DNA of 64,000 nt, from contig JARVKI010000053.1 of the NCBI GenBank assembly GCA_036674765.1, positions 124,001-188,000 on the forward strand, given 5' to 3'. Position 1 is the first letter of the stretch. Each line of letters starts with the position of its first letter. This document shows positions 25,762-36,892 of the stretch, piece after piece. The stretch is from Seiridium cupressi. Taxonomy: Eukaryota > Ascomycota > Sordariomycetes > Amphisphaeriales > Sporocadaceae. The notes under the pieces were generated by a model, which worked only from the letters and a program-made list of their open reading frames with translations, was not told the DNA's origin and ran no database searches. Made by a program: the position numbers and the translations under genes.

Positions 25762-26961
25762 GTTGAGCTAAGCAGATGGGAACCTCTCCCAACGACTGCG
25801 GCACCTAATGAGTGGGATCAATGGCTGGCGGCGATTGTTTGGAACAAATCATGTGCTTTGAGCTGGGTACTTGGTGGTGTAAAGCGGCTCGCCGACTCGC
25901 CGGAGCTTCTCCAGAACGGATATGTGAGGACGGGAAGAGACGTGGTGGATGTAGCCGTAGTCGCAGCTGTCGCTTGTGGTGGGGATGGATGGTGGATGGG
26001 GGAGCTGCCTACAATGTATCGAAGTGGGCTGTAACTAAGGCCCGAGCTTGCTTATGACGATGTCTGACCAGGGTTTGTGTGCGTGCATTTATCATATCCC
26101 TTGTCCGCAATGGATCGATCACTCATTCACAACCATATTTCTTTCCTCTGCTATACTCTTTGGCTGTTATATTCAAAGTGAGCCTACTTGCAGTACCGTT
26201 ACGAGAATAAATATGCATTCACCCAATCTAATTAGAATGGTCATTTGATGCTTCTTATTAGCGAAAGACTTGCCTAACACTAGATGACCACCACCTCACC
26301 AAAGCAGCTTCGCCCGTCTCTCCGAAGCATCTCAGGTGGTCTGTAGCCCAAACAATCTCTTGTTTCTTTCGGCTGTCTGATGACGTTCCAATATCAGCGA
26401 TGCCAACTACCCTTCGGCTGACCTTCAACGCTGCCTACTGCATGTTTGGGATCATGACCCCCTTTCAGTCCCGTTAACAATATATTCGGTATGCAGACTG
26501 GCTGTCGATTCACTGTAGAATTGTATGGGGATGTGTCAAAATTACAACGTGGCCATGCCAAGTCGAAAGTCCAAAATCCAACGGGTCTGATACGAATAAG
26601 AACTATCACTGCCTCACAAACAACATGTCCTTCATTACACGTAACTAGCTCCGAATGTACCCCTGTCCTTCCTGTCAGTAATAAGAACGGACTGAGTGAC
26701 TTACTTGATCTTGCCTTACCGAAAAGAGGTGTTCATAGTCATCAAAATCATGGACAATTCCAAGAACATGAGTATTTCGAGCATCAATAATCAACCACCC
26801 ATATATAAACTTATTCCAAATGGCTTACATTCACCATCATAACATGGAATGCAATCTTGGGTCCTTCTCCGGACTTCCGGCCATATCTCTGCCGGCCGAG
26901 CAATGTTCAAAATGAAGCCCTCACTATGGAGGACAGATAGCGGTTATAACTCAATGGAAGC
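25762..26961. other. Intergenic: SNX4 promoter and tRNA 3' flank
   Basis: About 1.2 kb with only short, non-conserved open frames. Nothing else recognised. Confidence 0.5.
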
Positions 26962-26967
26962 AAAAAA
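26962..26967 (-). terminator. RNA polymerase III terminator of the tRNA gene
   Basis: Six A on the plus strand (T6 on the transcribed sense strand) lie 14 nt downstream of the tRNA 3' end, the usual Pol III stop signal. Confidence 0.6.
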
Positions 26968-26981
26968 GCTAGTTCAAACAA

Positions 26982-27082
26982 TGTCGAATGCAGGGATCGA
27001 ACCTGCGATCCTCTCCGAATTCATGAAGGAGTGTTCACGTTCCGATGTAAAGGAGATGCCCTAACCACTAGGCCAATTCGAC
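26982..27082 (-). tRNA. tRNA-Val (anticodon UAC) with a 28-nt intron
   Basis: Minus-strand tRNA. A perfect 7-bp acceptor stem pairs 27082-27076 with 26989-26983, followed by discriminator A (26982). The A box reads TGGCCTAGTGG and the B box GGTTCGATCCC within a 5-bp T stem (GCAGG/CCTGC). The anticodon stem pairs TCTCC (27056-27052) with GGAGA (27016-27012). The loop read across the junction is TTTACAC, giving anticodon TAC and decoding GUA. The 28-nt intron (27018-27045) sits one base 3' of the anticodon, the canonical position. The identity rests on loop geometry; the intron boundary could shift by a base or two. Confidence 0.85.
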
Positions 27083-27607
27083 GAATGGAGATGATTGGTA
27101 GCTGCTTATCGAGGATCCAGACTTCTATTCTTGATTTCTGGCCCCACACTGGTAAGTAGCTCGAGCTCTCCCTCTACAACTTTTTCGTATAGACGGCTTT
27201 CAGGTCTGGCCCTCTGGCTATGGATTGGATTGGATTGGATCGCCAGTCGTCTTTATGGTCGCGACGGGTTGCAAACCAATGATCGTGAACAAATATTAGG
27301 TGGGGTTTAGGAAGTCTTCATACAGCGGCAACGTTTGTATTAGTCGGCAACACACCTCATCACAACTCTTTTCGAAATAGGAGTTCATGCCGTAAAGAAA
27401 AGCTTTGGGTTGAAGAGACACATCACGGAGCTATGATGAGCTAGAATATCACATCACTACATTATTTCACTTGCACAATCCGGGATATACGGTTGTCCCG
27501 TTCCCGAAAGCTCGGGGCATAGAAGAGTGAAGGGATGCTGAGGTCGCTTAGCGCCTGGACTTGATCCAAGACCCTCCAAGCCTCAAGACACAACATCATA
27601 AGACATC
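27083..27607. other. Intergenic: between tRNA-Val and the mitochondrial RRF gene
   Basis: About 520 bp. It contains four copies of TGGAT in tandem (27221-27240). No gene recognised; this is the promoter and leader of the RRF gene and the upstream flank of the tRNA. Confidence 0.5.
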
Positions 27608-28575
27608 ATGAGAGGCACAACCACCACCACAACGCTCTTGAGGAGCAACAGAGCTCTTTGTGAGCTGCGCGGACTGTATGTCTTACCAATTGGCCACATA
27701 TATTTACCCAAAGAGAAGGTAATTCTAACTACTACAATAGCACACCAGCCGCCGTCCGTCCAGCTGCCAGCTCTCTGAGGGTAGCAGCAAGCTCTTCACA
27801 ATATTTCGCCCTCCCCCAACGGCCCTTGCACACCACAGTCCCTTGCCTCAAGAAAGCACGGGGAGACAAAGACTCGCAAGGCGCGAGCTCCAAAGACAAG
27901 CAGGCCGAGCGCCGCGAAAAGACCAAATCCAAGGGCGGCGACCACTCTGCGTCCGCATCAGCATCGGCGTCCTCCTCCTCGCAACACCCGACACCGAATC
28001 CCGAAGAGCCGCTCGACTTTGCAGACGTGCAATCGCGGCTGGCGAAGGCCTCCGAGTCCCCGCTCGAGACGCTCAAGAAGCTCAAAACGGGTGGACGATT
28101 CAATCCCGACCTGATTGGCGCCGTGCGCGTGCAGCCCGACAAGACGGATGGCGCCTCCTACCCCTTGAGAGAGCTAGCGCAGGTAGTCCCCAAAGGCGGC
28201 CGGACGATTTCAATCTTGGTGCACGAGGCGGATTCTATCAAACCGATCTTGAGTGCGATCCAGGCGCACAAGGACTTCAATCAGCAGCCGCAAAGGGATC
28301 CCGACAACGAGCTGGAACTAGTGCTCAAATTGGAGCTGGAGAAGCGCGAGGATGTGGTCAAGAGGGTCAAGGCAGTATGCCACGAGTGGAAGGAAAGGGT
28401 AAGGCAGGTCAGGCAGAAGAGGGATAAGGCGCATGCGGCCTGGAAAAAGGATGGTGCTATGCTGCCCGATATCAAGAGAAAGGCGGACACGGAATTGGAC
28501 AAGCTCATTAAGGCCAAGGTCAGCGAGATAGATGCTGCTGAGAAAGAAGCATTGAAGGCTGCTGAGGGCAAATAG
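27608..28575 (+). CDS. RRF1: Mitochondrial ribosome recycling factor
   Basis: RRF family protein that, with mitochondrial EF-G2, splits post-termination mitoribosomes. Exons 27608-27675 and 27741-28575 (65-bp intron) give 300 residues. The N-terminus (about 1-60), rich in Arg, Ser and Thr without early acidic residues, fits a mitochondrial presequence; exon 1 is needed to complete it and supplies the start Met. A Lys/Ser-rich linker follows. The RRF domain runs from about 125 to the end. Signs are GRFNPDLIGAVRV, the KRVKAVCHEWKERVRQVRQKRDKA helix typical of the RRF arm, and a final helix ending ELDKLIKAKVSEIDAAEKEAL. The neighbouring minus-strand gene is convergent, with a gap of under 200 bp. 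Confidence 0.88.
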
Positions 28576-28768
28576 AAGTATCGTCGTATTAGAACGGGGT
28601 TGCAGTTTGGGACGGGTTTGCAATAAGTCAATAATATGCAACAGGATCGTGGGAAAGTGCGTATGTGATTGTACACTAGTATAGACAGGTTTTTAGTACA
28701 GCGCTACATGATCTCCCAAAACATGCTCTTCGAATCTATCATCACAGACACCTCTCTTAAAGGCTTCC

Positions 28769-29986
28769 TCAGGCTCGTTTAGCCTGTGCCTTTACAGGAC
28801 CTCTCTGAGAAAGAGCGGGCAGCAGACCCTTGACTCGCGCTTCGATGCTTCTCTTAGCAGCCGCGTTCCACGTGCCATGTCTTTTGACATAACTCCTGAC
28901 AGTACCGACCGTGTCTTTGGGCTCGGCATATTTGGGTCCATCATACTTGCCCAAGAGCGCCGCATCCAAGATGGCCGTCTTAGTCTCCTCGGGCGGGTTT
29001 CCGTAATCGACTTTCCTGGTGTTCTTTGTAGCCCACGCCTTGGCCTCGGCGCTGGGAAAGAAGACGCCATGGCCCTCCTTGTACAGCTGCTTCGCATCTT
29101 TGAGTGCCGGCCAGTCCTCGGGGTGGTATGGGTGTCCACCGGCCAGCATTCTCGCCTGCGTTATAGCCGTAGAGCTTTTTCCCAGTGGCGAGGCATTCGT
29201 GGCCACACTTGGGGCGTAGCCAGCGAGTTCTGCAAAGAGACTCTTGGGAGCCGTCGGCTGGTACGCTCTGTCAACACCGTTCTCAATCGCCTCGTTATAC
29301 GCCGTGAGCTCGGGCTCCACGTCCTTCCCGGATGCCTTGAAACGCTCATACTCTTCGTTTTCCTCCCTCTCCTCCCTATTGGGTCTGCGACCCCGCATCG
29401 GACGGTCGTCTTTGCCCCTCCCGCGAGCACCTCCGCGTCCTCGTCTTGGTCTGAAGTTTTCATTTGACGCGCCACCTCGACGAGCCGCGAACGAGCCGCC
29501 TCCTCGGCCTGCAAAGGATCCACCATCACCGCGTCCTCGACCTCGGAACCCGCCGCGGATGATGCCGCCTGTTATGACACCACCGCTGGCAGCGGGGGAT
29601 CCGGAAGATTGACGTGGCCGCGTATCACTTTCCTCTGAAACCCTTCGAACGCCTGTGAAGCGATTTTGGGAACCCCCGCGCAGAGTAGTGACATTGATGA
29701 CCTTGGGGATCTGGGCTGTCGTCGTCGAAGGTGCAGCCCGCCTGGCCGAGTCTGATTTGTTGCTGGACCTCGGCGCTCTCTCATGGTTCATGGAGAGCAG
29801 CTCGTTGGCGGCGGCGGCAGACCGTTGGCGGTTCGAGGATGGCTTGGATGAAGCTGTTCCATCGTCGGCAGCACAGCGGGCCTGCGCAATGGAGAATTGC
29901 CGCAGGGACGTCGCAATACCTTCGCTGAGGCGTGCCAGCTCTGGTCTGCCTCGGCCGAGGCCAGTATGTATGGAGTGCCGGATCAT
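28769..29986 (-). CDS. RGG/Arg-Gly-rich protein, probably mitochondrial
   Basis: Single-exon open frame of 405 residues. The first 35 residues are rich in Arg, Ser and Leu with few acids and fit a mitochondrial presequence. Residues about 130-210 form a low-complexity Gly/Arg block with many GRG, RGG and FRGR repeats, suggesting RNA binding. The C-terminal ~190 residues look folded, with conserved-looking runs GGHPYHPEDWPALKDAKQLY and HGTWNAAAKRSIEARV. I do not recognise the family with confidence; a mitochondrial ribosomal small-subunit protein of the Rsm28/mS46 kind is one possibility. It is convergent with the RRF gene. The start is the first ATG of the frame. Confidence 0.75.
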   Translation of the reverse strand: MIRHSIHTGLGRGRPELARLSEGIATSLRQFSIAQARCAADDGTASSKPSSNRQRSAAAANELLSMNHERAPRSSNKSDSARRAAPSTTTAQIPKVINVTTLRGGSQNRFTGVRRVSEESDTRPRQSSGSPAASGGVITGGIIRGGFRGRGRGDGGSFAGRGGGSFAARRGGASNENFRPRRGRGGARGRGKDDRPMRGRRPNREEREENEEYERFKASGKDVEPELTAYNEAIENGVDRAYQPTAPKSLFAELAGYAPSVATNASPLGKSSTAITQARMLAGGHPYHPEDWPALKDAKQLYKEGHGVFFPSAEAKAWATKNTRKVDYGNPPEETKTAILDAALLGKYDGPKYAEPKDTVGTVRSYVKRHGTWNAAAKRSIEARVKGLLPALSQRGPVKAQAKRA

Positions 29987-30509
29987 TGGAGCCGATTGGG
30001 TTGTCTGCTGACTTAGACAGTGGCCCGTTGAAGCTGCGGATTCGGAAATTTCATGATGCTGGGAAAATCAGCAGTGGAGCTATGCTGGTAGAGCGGCCCG
30101 TGCTTTCTCGACCCCCTGAGTTCTAGTGCTAACCTACATTGTATGGTTCGATGTGCATTACACTGTAGATGCGCTGCAAGATCACGAAACCTTTTAAACC
30201 AAAATTCCCAGAGCAAAGGAGAATTTGAAAGAATTGGAACTGAGAAAGCACCCGGATATATCCCGAGTCCATGGCCTTTGGATGCAGAGGTAAACTGGAC
30301 ATCCTTGGGTGGAATGGCTGCCAGTCGCTCTCTTTGCCGCCAGAATTTGGAAGAGGCAGAAAAATGAAAATTGAAAAGAGGAAAGTGAGTCAACCGAATT
30401 ATATTCAATCATGGCGAATGCTTGTTTTCATTCCAGGTATTAAACTCTTCATGGTGCCCCCATCCGTTATTTTTATCATACCATGTCTATACATCCCATC
30501 ACCCAGATC
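29987..30509. other. Intergenic: promoter of the RGG-rich gene and 3' flank of SSADH
   Basis: About 520 bp between two minus-strand genes. Only small frames; no RNA gene recognised. Confidence 0.5.
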
Positions 30510-32185
30510 TCACGACCCTTGCAGCGGCTTGCCCATACCGCCGTATGTGATTGTCTTGATGTTTTGATACTCCTCAATACCATACTTTGAGCCTTCCCTT
30601 CCGAAACCAGACTGCTTGACGCCACCGAACGGCGACGCGGGATCTGAGATCAGACCAGTGTTCACGCCAATCATGCCCACTTCAAGGGACTCTGCGACGC
30701 GGTGGATGCGCTCAATGTCCCTGGAGAAGAAGTACCCAGCCAGACCAACCTCGGCAGCATTAGCCAATTCGACGACTTCCTTTTCAGTGTCGAATTGGAA
30801 CAGACCAGCAACCGGGCCGAACGTCTCTTCGGAGGCAATGGCCATCTCCTTGGTCATGCCAGTGATGACAGTGAGCTCATGGAAGTTGGCACCTAGGTCC
30901 GGAAGCTTTTGACCGCCCACAATGACCTGGCCACCCTTCTTCTCGGCATCTCGGATGTGTGCTTCTACCTTACCGACGGCGCGTTCATGGATCAGTGGGC
31001 CATGAGTGATGCCCTCTCCGAAACCATTGCCTACTTTGAAACCCTTGACCTTTTCGGCAAACTTCTTGGCAAATTCGTCATAGATGCCCTTCTGGACGTA
31101 GATGCGGTTGGCGCAGACACATGTCTGACCCGAGGATCGGAATTTGGACGCAATAGCACCAGTGACCGCGGCATCCAGGTCAGCATCGTCGAACACAATA
31201 AACGGCGCGTTGCCACCAAGCTCCATCGAAAGGATCTTCAGCGTCGACGACGACTGCTTCATCAGGATCTTGCCGACACCTGTTGAGCCCGTAAAGGAGA
31301 CCTTCTGCACTCCTGGGTGTGTTGTCAGGACTTCACCAATCTCAATGGTCTTATCCAATGCCGAAATGACATTGACCACACCCTTGGGGATTCCAGCCCG
31401 GTGAGCCAACTCAGCTATTGCCAAGCTTGTAAACGGCGTCTCGCCAGGAGATTTGCACACGACGGTGCACCCTGCTGCCAGCGCAGGCCCAATCTTTCTA
31501 GTGATCATAGCAGCCGGGAAATTCCATGGTGTAATCAGTCCGCATACTCCAACGGGCTCCTTGAGAGTGACCACGCGGCTACCCGCGATGGAAGATGGGA
31601 TGGTATCGCCATAGACCCTAGGTGCCTCCTCGCTGAACCACTCAAAAAAGTTGGCGGAATAGGTGACTTCGCCTTTGGCATCAGCAAACGGCTTGCCGTT
31701 CTCCCAAGTAATCAGTGTGGCGAGATCGTCGGCATTCTCTACCATCAGGTCGTACCATTTCCGAAGCAGCTTAGATCGCTCGCGACCGGTGGTTTTGCGG
31801 AAAGACTTGAAGGCTTCGGATGCTGCTGCGATGGCGTTTTCTGTATCCTTGCCGTCGAATTCGGGTGTTGTGCCGATCAGCTTCCCGGTCGAGGGGTCGT
31901 GAACCTCAAAGGTCTTGCCTGAGGCGGCTTTGATCCATTCGCCGTTCACGTAGCCAACGTCCGTCTTGAAGAGCGAGGGGTCTTTGAGCTGCAGGCTGGG
32001 TGTCAGCTCGCTGCATCTTGTGTTTTGGCCAATTCCATCGATAATGCACTCACCTTGGGTGCTGAAGCCATGTCGGAAGCAAAACGGGTTGAGAAGAGCG
32101 GAAGTGTGGTCCTTTGGAAGCTCGACTTGATTGGATATCTTGAGATGGGCGCAGCGCTTCTTTGTAACGTTCGAAGCACGGTCAT
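30510..32185 (-). CDS. Succinate-semialdehyde dehydrogenase [NAD(P)+], mitochondrial
   Basis: Oxidises succinate semialdehyde to succinate, the last step of the GABA shunt (yeast Uga2 family). Exons 32185-32054 and 31988-30510 (65-bp intron, phase 0) give 536 residues. Exon 1 encodes an Arg/Ser/Thr-rich presequence beginning MTVLRTLQRSAAPISRYP, followed by an in-frame internal Met (MASAPK) just before the mature enzyme. The ALDH domain carries the catalytic Glu300 (MELGGNAPF) and Cys334 in SGQTCVCANR. The Cys-x-Cys pair is typical of SSADH, where it forms a redox switch in the human enzyme. NPWNFP-type sequence (LITPWNFPAAM) and GSTGVGK bind cofactor. The unspliced frame is open upstream too, but it reads non-conserved sequence, so the intron model is preferred. 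Confidence 0.93.
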
Positions 32186-33698
32186 TGTGGATGGAGGGAT
32201 TCCGATTTCTAATGGGTGCGGGGATGGAACAAATAAGTAACAGAGTGGGCACACAGATTGGAGTGGACAATGGCTGGGCTCCTCGTTTGTATCTACCGGT
32301 ATCTATCTACTCAAGAGATCCGGCGTAGCTCGTGCATCTGGTGTCCCCTCTGGTGCCGATGAAGCTTAGCTTGTGCCAGTGACGTCGGGATGTCGCCCGT
32401 GGCTGGCCCTCCACTGGAGCTTCGCAGGGTCGTTCAGTGTGGGGTAGGTAGTTTGCCGGATCTAGCAAGTCCACGCTGAGCGAATTGCGCGTTCTGGGCC
32501 GAGGTGCCTCACGATGCCTCACGATGCCCTCGCGAAGGAGTTCCGAGAAGTCCCGTCGCGGATAACAATTCTAGGTGGCTGACTTACCTATTACGCTGGC
32601 CAATTAGGACCCACCGCCGAGAAGATAAGGATACACACCCTAGAGATTCAGGGACCAAGCTTAGGTAAGGAGCCCAACCGCCGGTTGTCTTGGATTGGAA
32701 CTTGTATTTTATCATACATACCTGGCCGGCGTCGACTAAGGTCTACCAATACTGTGATTTCGCTTCCCTTCCAAATGGAGACAAGTGAATGGTTGGATCG
32801 GATAGTCACACGATGGAATGACAGAGGTGCCAAAAGAACCAATGTAGCTAACTCGGACCGAAATCAATCTCGAACCCTTTTTCTGTGGTAAGCTTTAAGG
32901 CTTTTTTTTTTCTTTTTCTTTTTCTTTTTCTCTTTTAATAAGCCGTGAGTGACTTACTGGATGAACATCCAATGCCACTCCTGCGACTCTCTCTGCCTGA
33001 CTGCGACGCCCCATGTGACGCTCACGGATGTAAGCAATCGAGAATTGTGCGGCTATAGACCATGTTTGACCATATGGTTAGGAGGACAATCACTATCCAC
33101 CGCGTCCCATTGCAATGGCGGAGGTTCGTTAGTCCATTCTGTTGGCTTCGAGGACTTGAGGTCGAGATGGCGCAACAGATCCAACTACGTGACCAATGAT
33201 GGTAGAAGGCCGCCTGGCTGCATGCGGATGCCGCGGGGGTTGTACCACTCATGCTTTCGAGTTCATATTCCAACCAGTAAAAACCACGGAATGGGGATCC
33301 CAAAAGATGGAATGCATAAACGGCACGGGCTCATGTTCCCCGCATGGATGCATACCGCGTCAATGCAGATCTTCTTACCTCCTCCATTAGGCGAACTGGC
33401 GAATAGCTTAACTGGGCACATACACGATTTGAGTTCCACGCTCTCTGTACCTAGCTAGTCTTCGCAGACGGATTGGCTGCTGAGAAGACACGGACGATGG
33501 ACTCGCATATTCTCCGTCCATTCGCCCTTGATATAACCCGGGCAAGATGCGGGAAGAAGTCCCAGCAGCGCCTGTTCTCACTTACATACATGTGCGATTT
33601 CAATCTTTCACACACAATGCAAGACTTTCAACCTAGGCTTGTATGACACTCTGCACCCAGCTAGCATCTCGCTACTTTCTTAAACACCGAGCACGAGT
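32186..33698. other. Divergent intergenic region between SSADH and the GH79-like gene
   Basis: About 1.5 kb serving two divergent promoters. It has a 35-nt pyrimidine tract (32901-32935), mostly T with interspersed C. The 33640-33698 stretch just before the GH79-like start looks like a leader. No gene recognised. Confidence 0.5.
32901..32935. repeat. T-rich pyrimidine tract (TTTTTC-like repeat)
   Basis: A T10 run followed by TCTTTTTCTTTTTC-type repeats, intergenic. Confidence 0.75.
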
Positions 33699-35587
33699 AT
33701 GCAACTGCCGCGGAACTGCTCGAAGAACATGTCAATACCCCTGATTGCCACCTTACTGGCGGCTTGTGCTGGAGTAGTGCTCGGTCAAGTTGGCATCTTG
33801 GCCGTGAACGTCAATGCTGATGAAATCACTACCGGTACACCTCTAGATGGCTTCGTTAGCTACTCAATTGAGTTTGCTTCATTCCCAGACTTCGCTGGTA
33901 AGATTGTTCCATAAAGAGGTTCGCAGGAGGCTGAACAGGTATAGGGAGTTCGGACAACCCAAACACTTTTTCCAACACGCTGATCAACAACCTTGGCTAC
34001 CTTCAAGGCGCAAATCCGTACATCCGGGTAGGGGGAAACACACAAGACTATGCGATATATGATGCGAATGAGACCCTCCCATTAAGAGGAATCGTGAACA
34101 CCACAAGATCAGCGGATTATCCAACCACAATCACAATAGGCCCGTCCTTCTTTGATACCTACAACGCCTGGCCGAAAGTCAAGTTCTCACATGGCTTTAA
34201 TCTTGGAGGCAACAATGATTCGAGGGTCTTGGATACACTAAACCAGACTGTACCGCTTGCATGCAATGCGCTCTCGAATGGTAACATCTACCTGTGGGAA
34301 TATGGTAATGAGCCCGATCTATTTGCGACAAGCGCTCAAGGACCTGTGAGACCAGCTAATTACAACGAATCCGACTATGTCAACGAGTGGCAGAAAGGAA
34401 CGCATACGATCAGAGAACTTCTAGAACAGTATTGTCCAGATTTATTAAGCAATGACACTTACGGCTACTTGGCCCCTTCGTTTGCGGGGACCAACAACCA
34501 TTTGAAGGCCCCTCGAGCCTGGTCTGACGGTTTAGATGCGGACGGAGATATCAAGTACTTCTCCTCACACAAGTAAGCTCGTTGACCTATTCAACCACGG
34601 AATTTCGGTCCAAGGGTAACTAATCGTCGTGACTCAGCTATATCAGCGGCGCCACATCCCTGGGCGTGACCCTCCAAGGAACACTGATGAATCACACACG
34701 AACTAAGCAAAGTGTGGATACGCACGTATCCGAATACAATACCATCAATCCTGGCATTCCGCATATCTTCGGCGAGACCAACTCGCTATACAATCAGGGC
34801 CGCCCGGGGCTTTCCAATACCTTTGGCGCAGCGTTGTGGGGTGTTGACTTTTTGCTCTACAGCGCCTCGGTCAACATCCAAAGGGTGCACCTGCACGTGG
34901 GAACGAACTACCGATATCAGTCGTGGCAGCCCATCACGACCAACATCACGAGTATCGGCACCAAGGCCCCGTATTACGGCAACATCGCCGTCGCGGCGTT
35001 CTTGGGAAATCTGGGCATTTCGCCCGTCCAGATCGCCGAGCTAGACACTGGTGGAGGCGATCACGAAGCTGCGTATCTAGCATACGTGGATAATGTTCTT
35101 CGCAGAGTCATGTTCATCAACCTCAACGAGTATAACTATACACTGAATGGCACCGGTCCGGGCCTGAACCCGGAGCCGCGGACGGTGCGGACATATAGCT
35201 TGAATGTAGGAAACCTGACAAACACGGCAAGCGTGCAGAGGCTATATGCAAATGGGAGTGATGCCATCACGGGAATTACGGTAAGCAAATACTAGCATTG
35301 TTTCAATGCCCTTGTGGCCTGTTTTTCGAGAGCAAACACCTAGGCGGGCTTGTTCTGCTCTTGAAACATGCCCCAACTCCTCACAACTCACCAAGCACAG
35401 TCGAGGAAGGAATTGCTAATCATAAGTCTTGTAGTGGGATGGCTATAGCTATAATTATGAGCTGGACGAAGGGAGGCCGGTACGACTGGACAATGTCACA
35501 TACGGCGAAAAGCTGAACATCACGGGTGGCATTGTACAGGTTGGCGTGGCAGATAGTCAAGTTGTCATCGTTGATCTGGACAGATAA
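33699..35587 (+). CDS. Secreted glycoside hydrolase, GH79 (beta-glucuronidase-like)
   Basis: Four exons, 33699-33897, 33945-34572, 34638-35280 and 35435-35587, join in frame to 540 residues. A hydrophobic signal segment follows the second in-frame Met (residue 11, nt 33729), so translation may start there. The TIM-barrel core resembles fungal GH79 enzymes, which release (4-O-methyl-)glucuronic acid from proteoglycans such as arabinogalactan protein. Signs are YIRVGGNTQDYA near the N-terminus, acid/base Glu189 in LWEYGNEPDL and nucleophile Glu322 in HIFGETNSLYN. A C-terminal beta domain follows and ends with the short last exon (WDGYSYNYELDEGRPV). There are many N-x-S/T sites, as expected for a secreted protein. 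The exact substrate cannot be told from sequence. Confidence 0.87.
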
Positions 35588-35987
35588 GTGTGGACAGAAA
35601 AAGAAGAAGAAAAGCCAATCTTATGTCTCTGGGCTCATGAATTATTGATGACTTGCGTGTGGATGCCATACCTTGACTCATTCGACACACTTCTAATAAC
35701 ACAGCGAATTGTTCGAGCCAGGCCCACAAGGGTAGTTGTGAGTTTATTTGGTATCTTTACTATACACAAGAGGGTTCCATAAGCCCCTGGTCTTCCATGA
35801 AGACAAATGCTATTCGAAAAGATTCAAGATAAATGCTGAAATTGGGATGGTGTGGTATATAGCATGCACACCAAATACATGATTAGAAACAATGAGAGCA
35901 TGTGGCCCTGCTAGCAGAGTTGAGGAATGTTCCAATGGCCATTCCCGCAAATACTTCATCAGCAGACGATATACCCGTATCAACTCT
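35588..35987. other. Convergent intergenic region (GH79-like and MARVEL-like genes)
   Basis: 400 bp of AT-rich sequence between converging genes. No gene recognised. Confidence 0.6.
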
Positions 35988-36892
35988 TCAAGAGTATTGT
36001 GATCTTAGAGGAAGTTTCCTATCCAGAGTGTTGAAAGCCATAGTGCGCGGTGTATAGGGCACAGTCGCTGTCCTCGGTGTTGACGGAATGCCATGCATCT
36101 CCCACTTGTCATTTCTCTTCAGACTTGAGGGTGAGTTCGACTCCCCGTCCGAGTCAATATCCTTGCCTCTCTTGTCGGCCTCATTCGGAAGCAGGGCCCA
36201 AATGTTCAGGCCAAGGTTTATAAGATAAACGACACTGGATCAAGGGTCAGGATAGGTTTCCAGATGTAGGAAACTGAAAGCGTTTAATACTCACAGGAAG
36301 AGAACAGTCACGGCATATGTGCCCTTTGCTGTCCGACAAGACTTCTGGATGCTCTGGTTTGCAGCTGCGGTGCAGGGCTTTGCGATGTACCACGCGATCG
36401 GGCTCGGGTGGTTTGGGTCGGCGTAGTCAGGCCCCATCTGACCGTATACACTGGTAGTATAGAGAGCAGTGAGGGCGACGTTGAAAATGAGTGCTAGTAT
36501 CGGGAACCATAGGTGCATGATGACGGCGATCATCTTCGCGATCAGAACGAAGAGGCTGAGAACCGATATAGCGACATTGAAATTTGTCAGGCTGCATCCT
36601 GCGTCAGCAATCCGGTACTCTGGTCCCATGCCTCAAGGAAAACTCACGTTGATGACCACACGAAAGGTATCGTTGGCAGCGCCACGTGGTTTGCATACGC
36701 ATACAGAATGATGTTTGGACTGGAGTTGAATCCCAAATCATTCCCAGCCTGCCATAACTGTGTGCGGAAGAGATCTGGTTGTGCGATACCGAACAACACC
36801 AATGTAGCGACGGTGCACGCTAGCTCGGCCGGCATTATGAGCCACATGGCCTTCAGAGACCGCCATTCTCGGTGCAGGATTCTGTATCCCAT
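35988..36892 (-). CDS. Four-TM membrane protein, MARVEL-like
   Basis: Three exons on the minus strand, 36892-36648, 36591-36295 and 36234-35988 (introns 56 and 60 bp), give 262 residues in frame. Four hydrophobic segments are visible: about 20-38, 58-78, 85-125 (possibly two close helices) and 180-200, with an extracellular loop holding SVYGQMGPDYADPNHPSPIAWYI and two Cys. A polar cytosolic tail of about 60 residues ends the protein (GIPSTPRTATVPYTPRTM). This layout matches the many small MARVEL-domain proteins of Pezizomycotina, which have no assigned role beyond membrane organisation. The start ATG (36892) is followed by a basic stretch before helix 1. The family assignment is by topology and general pattern only. 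Confidence 0.78.
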
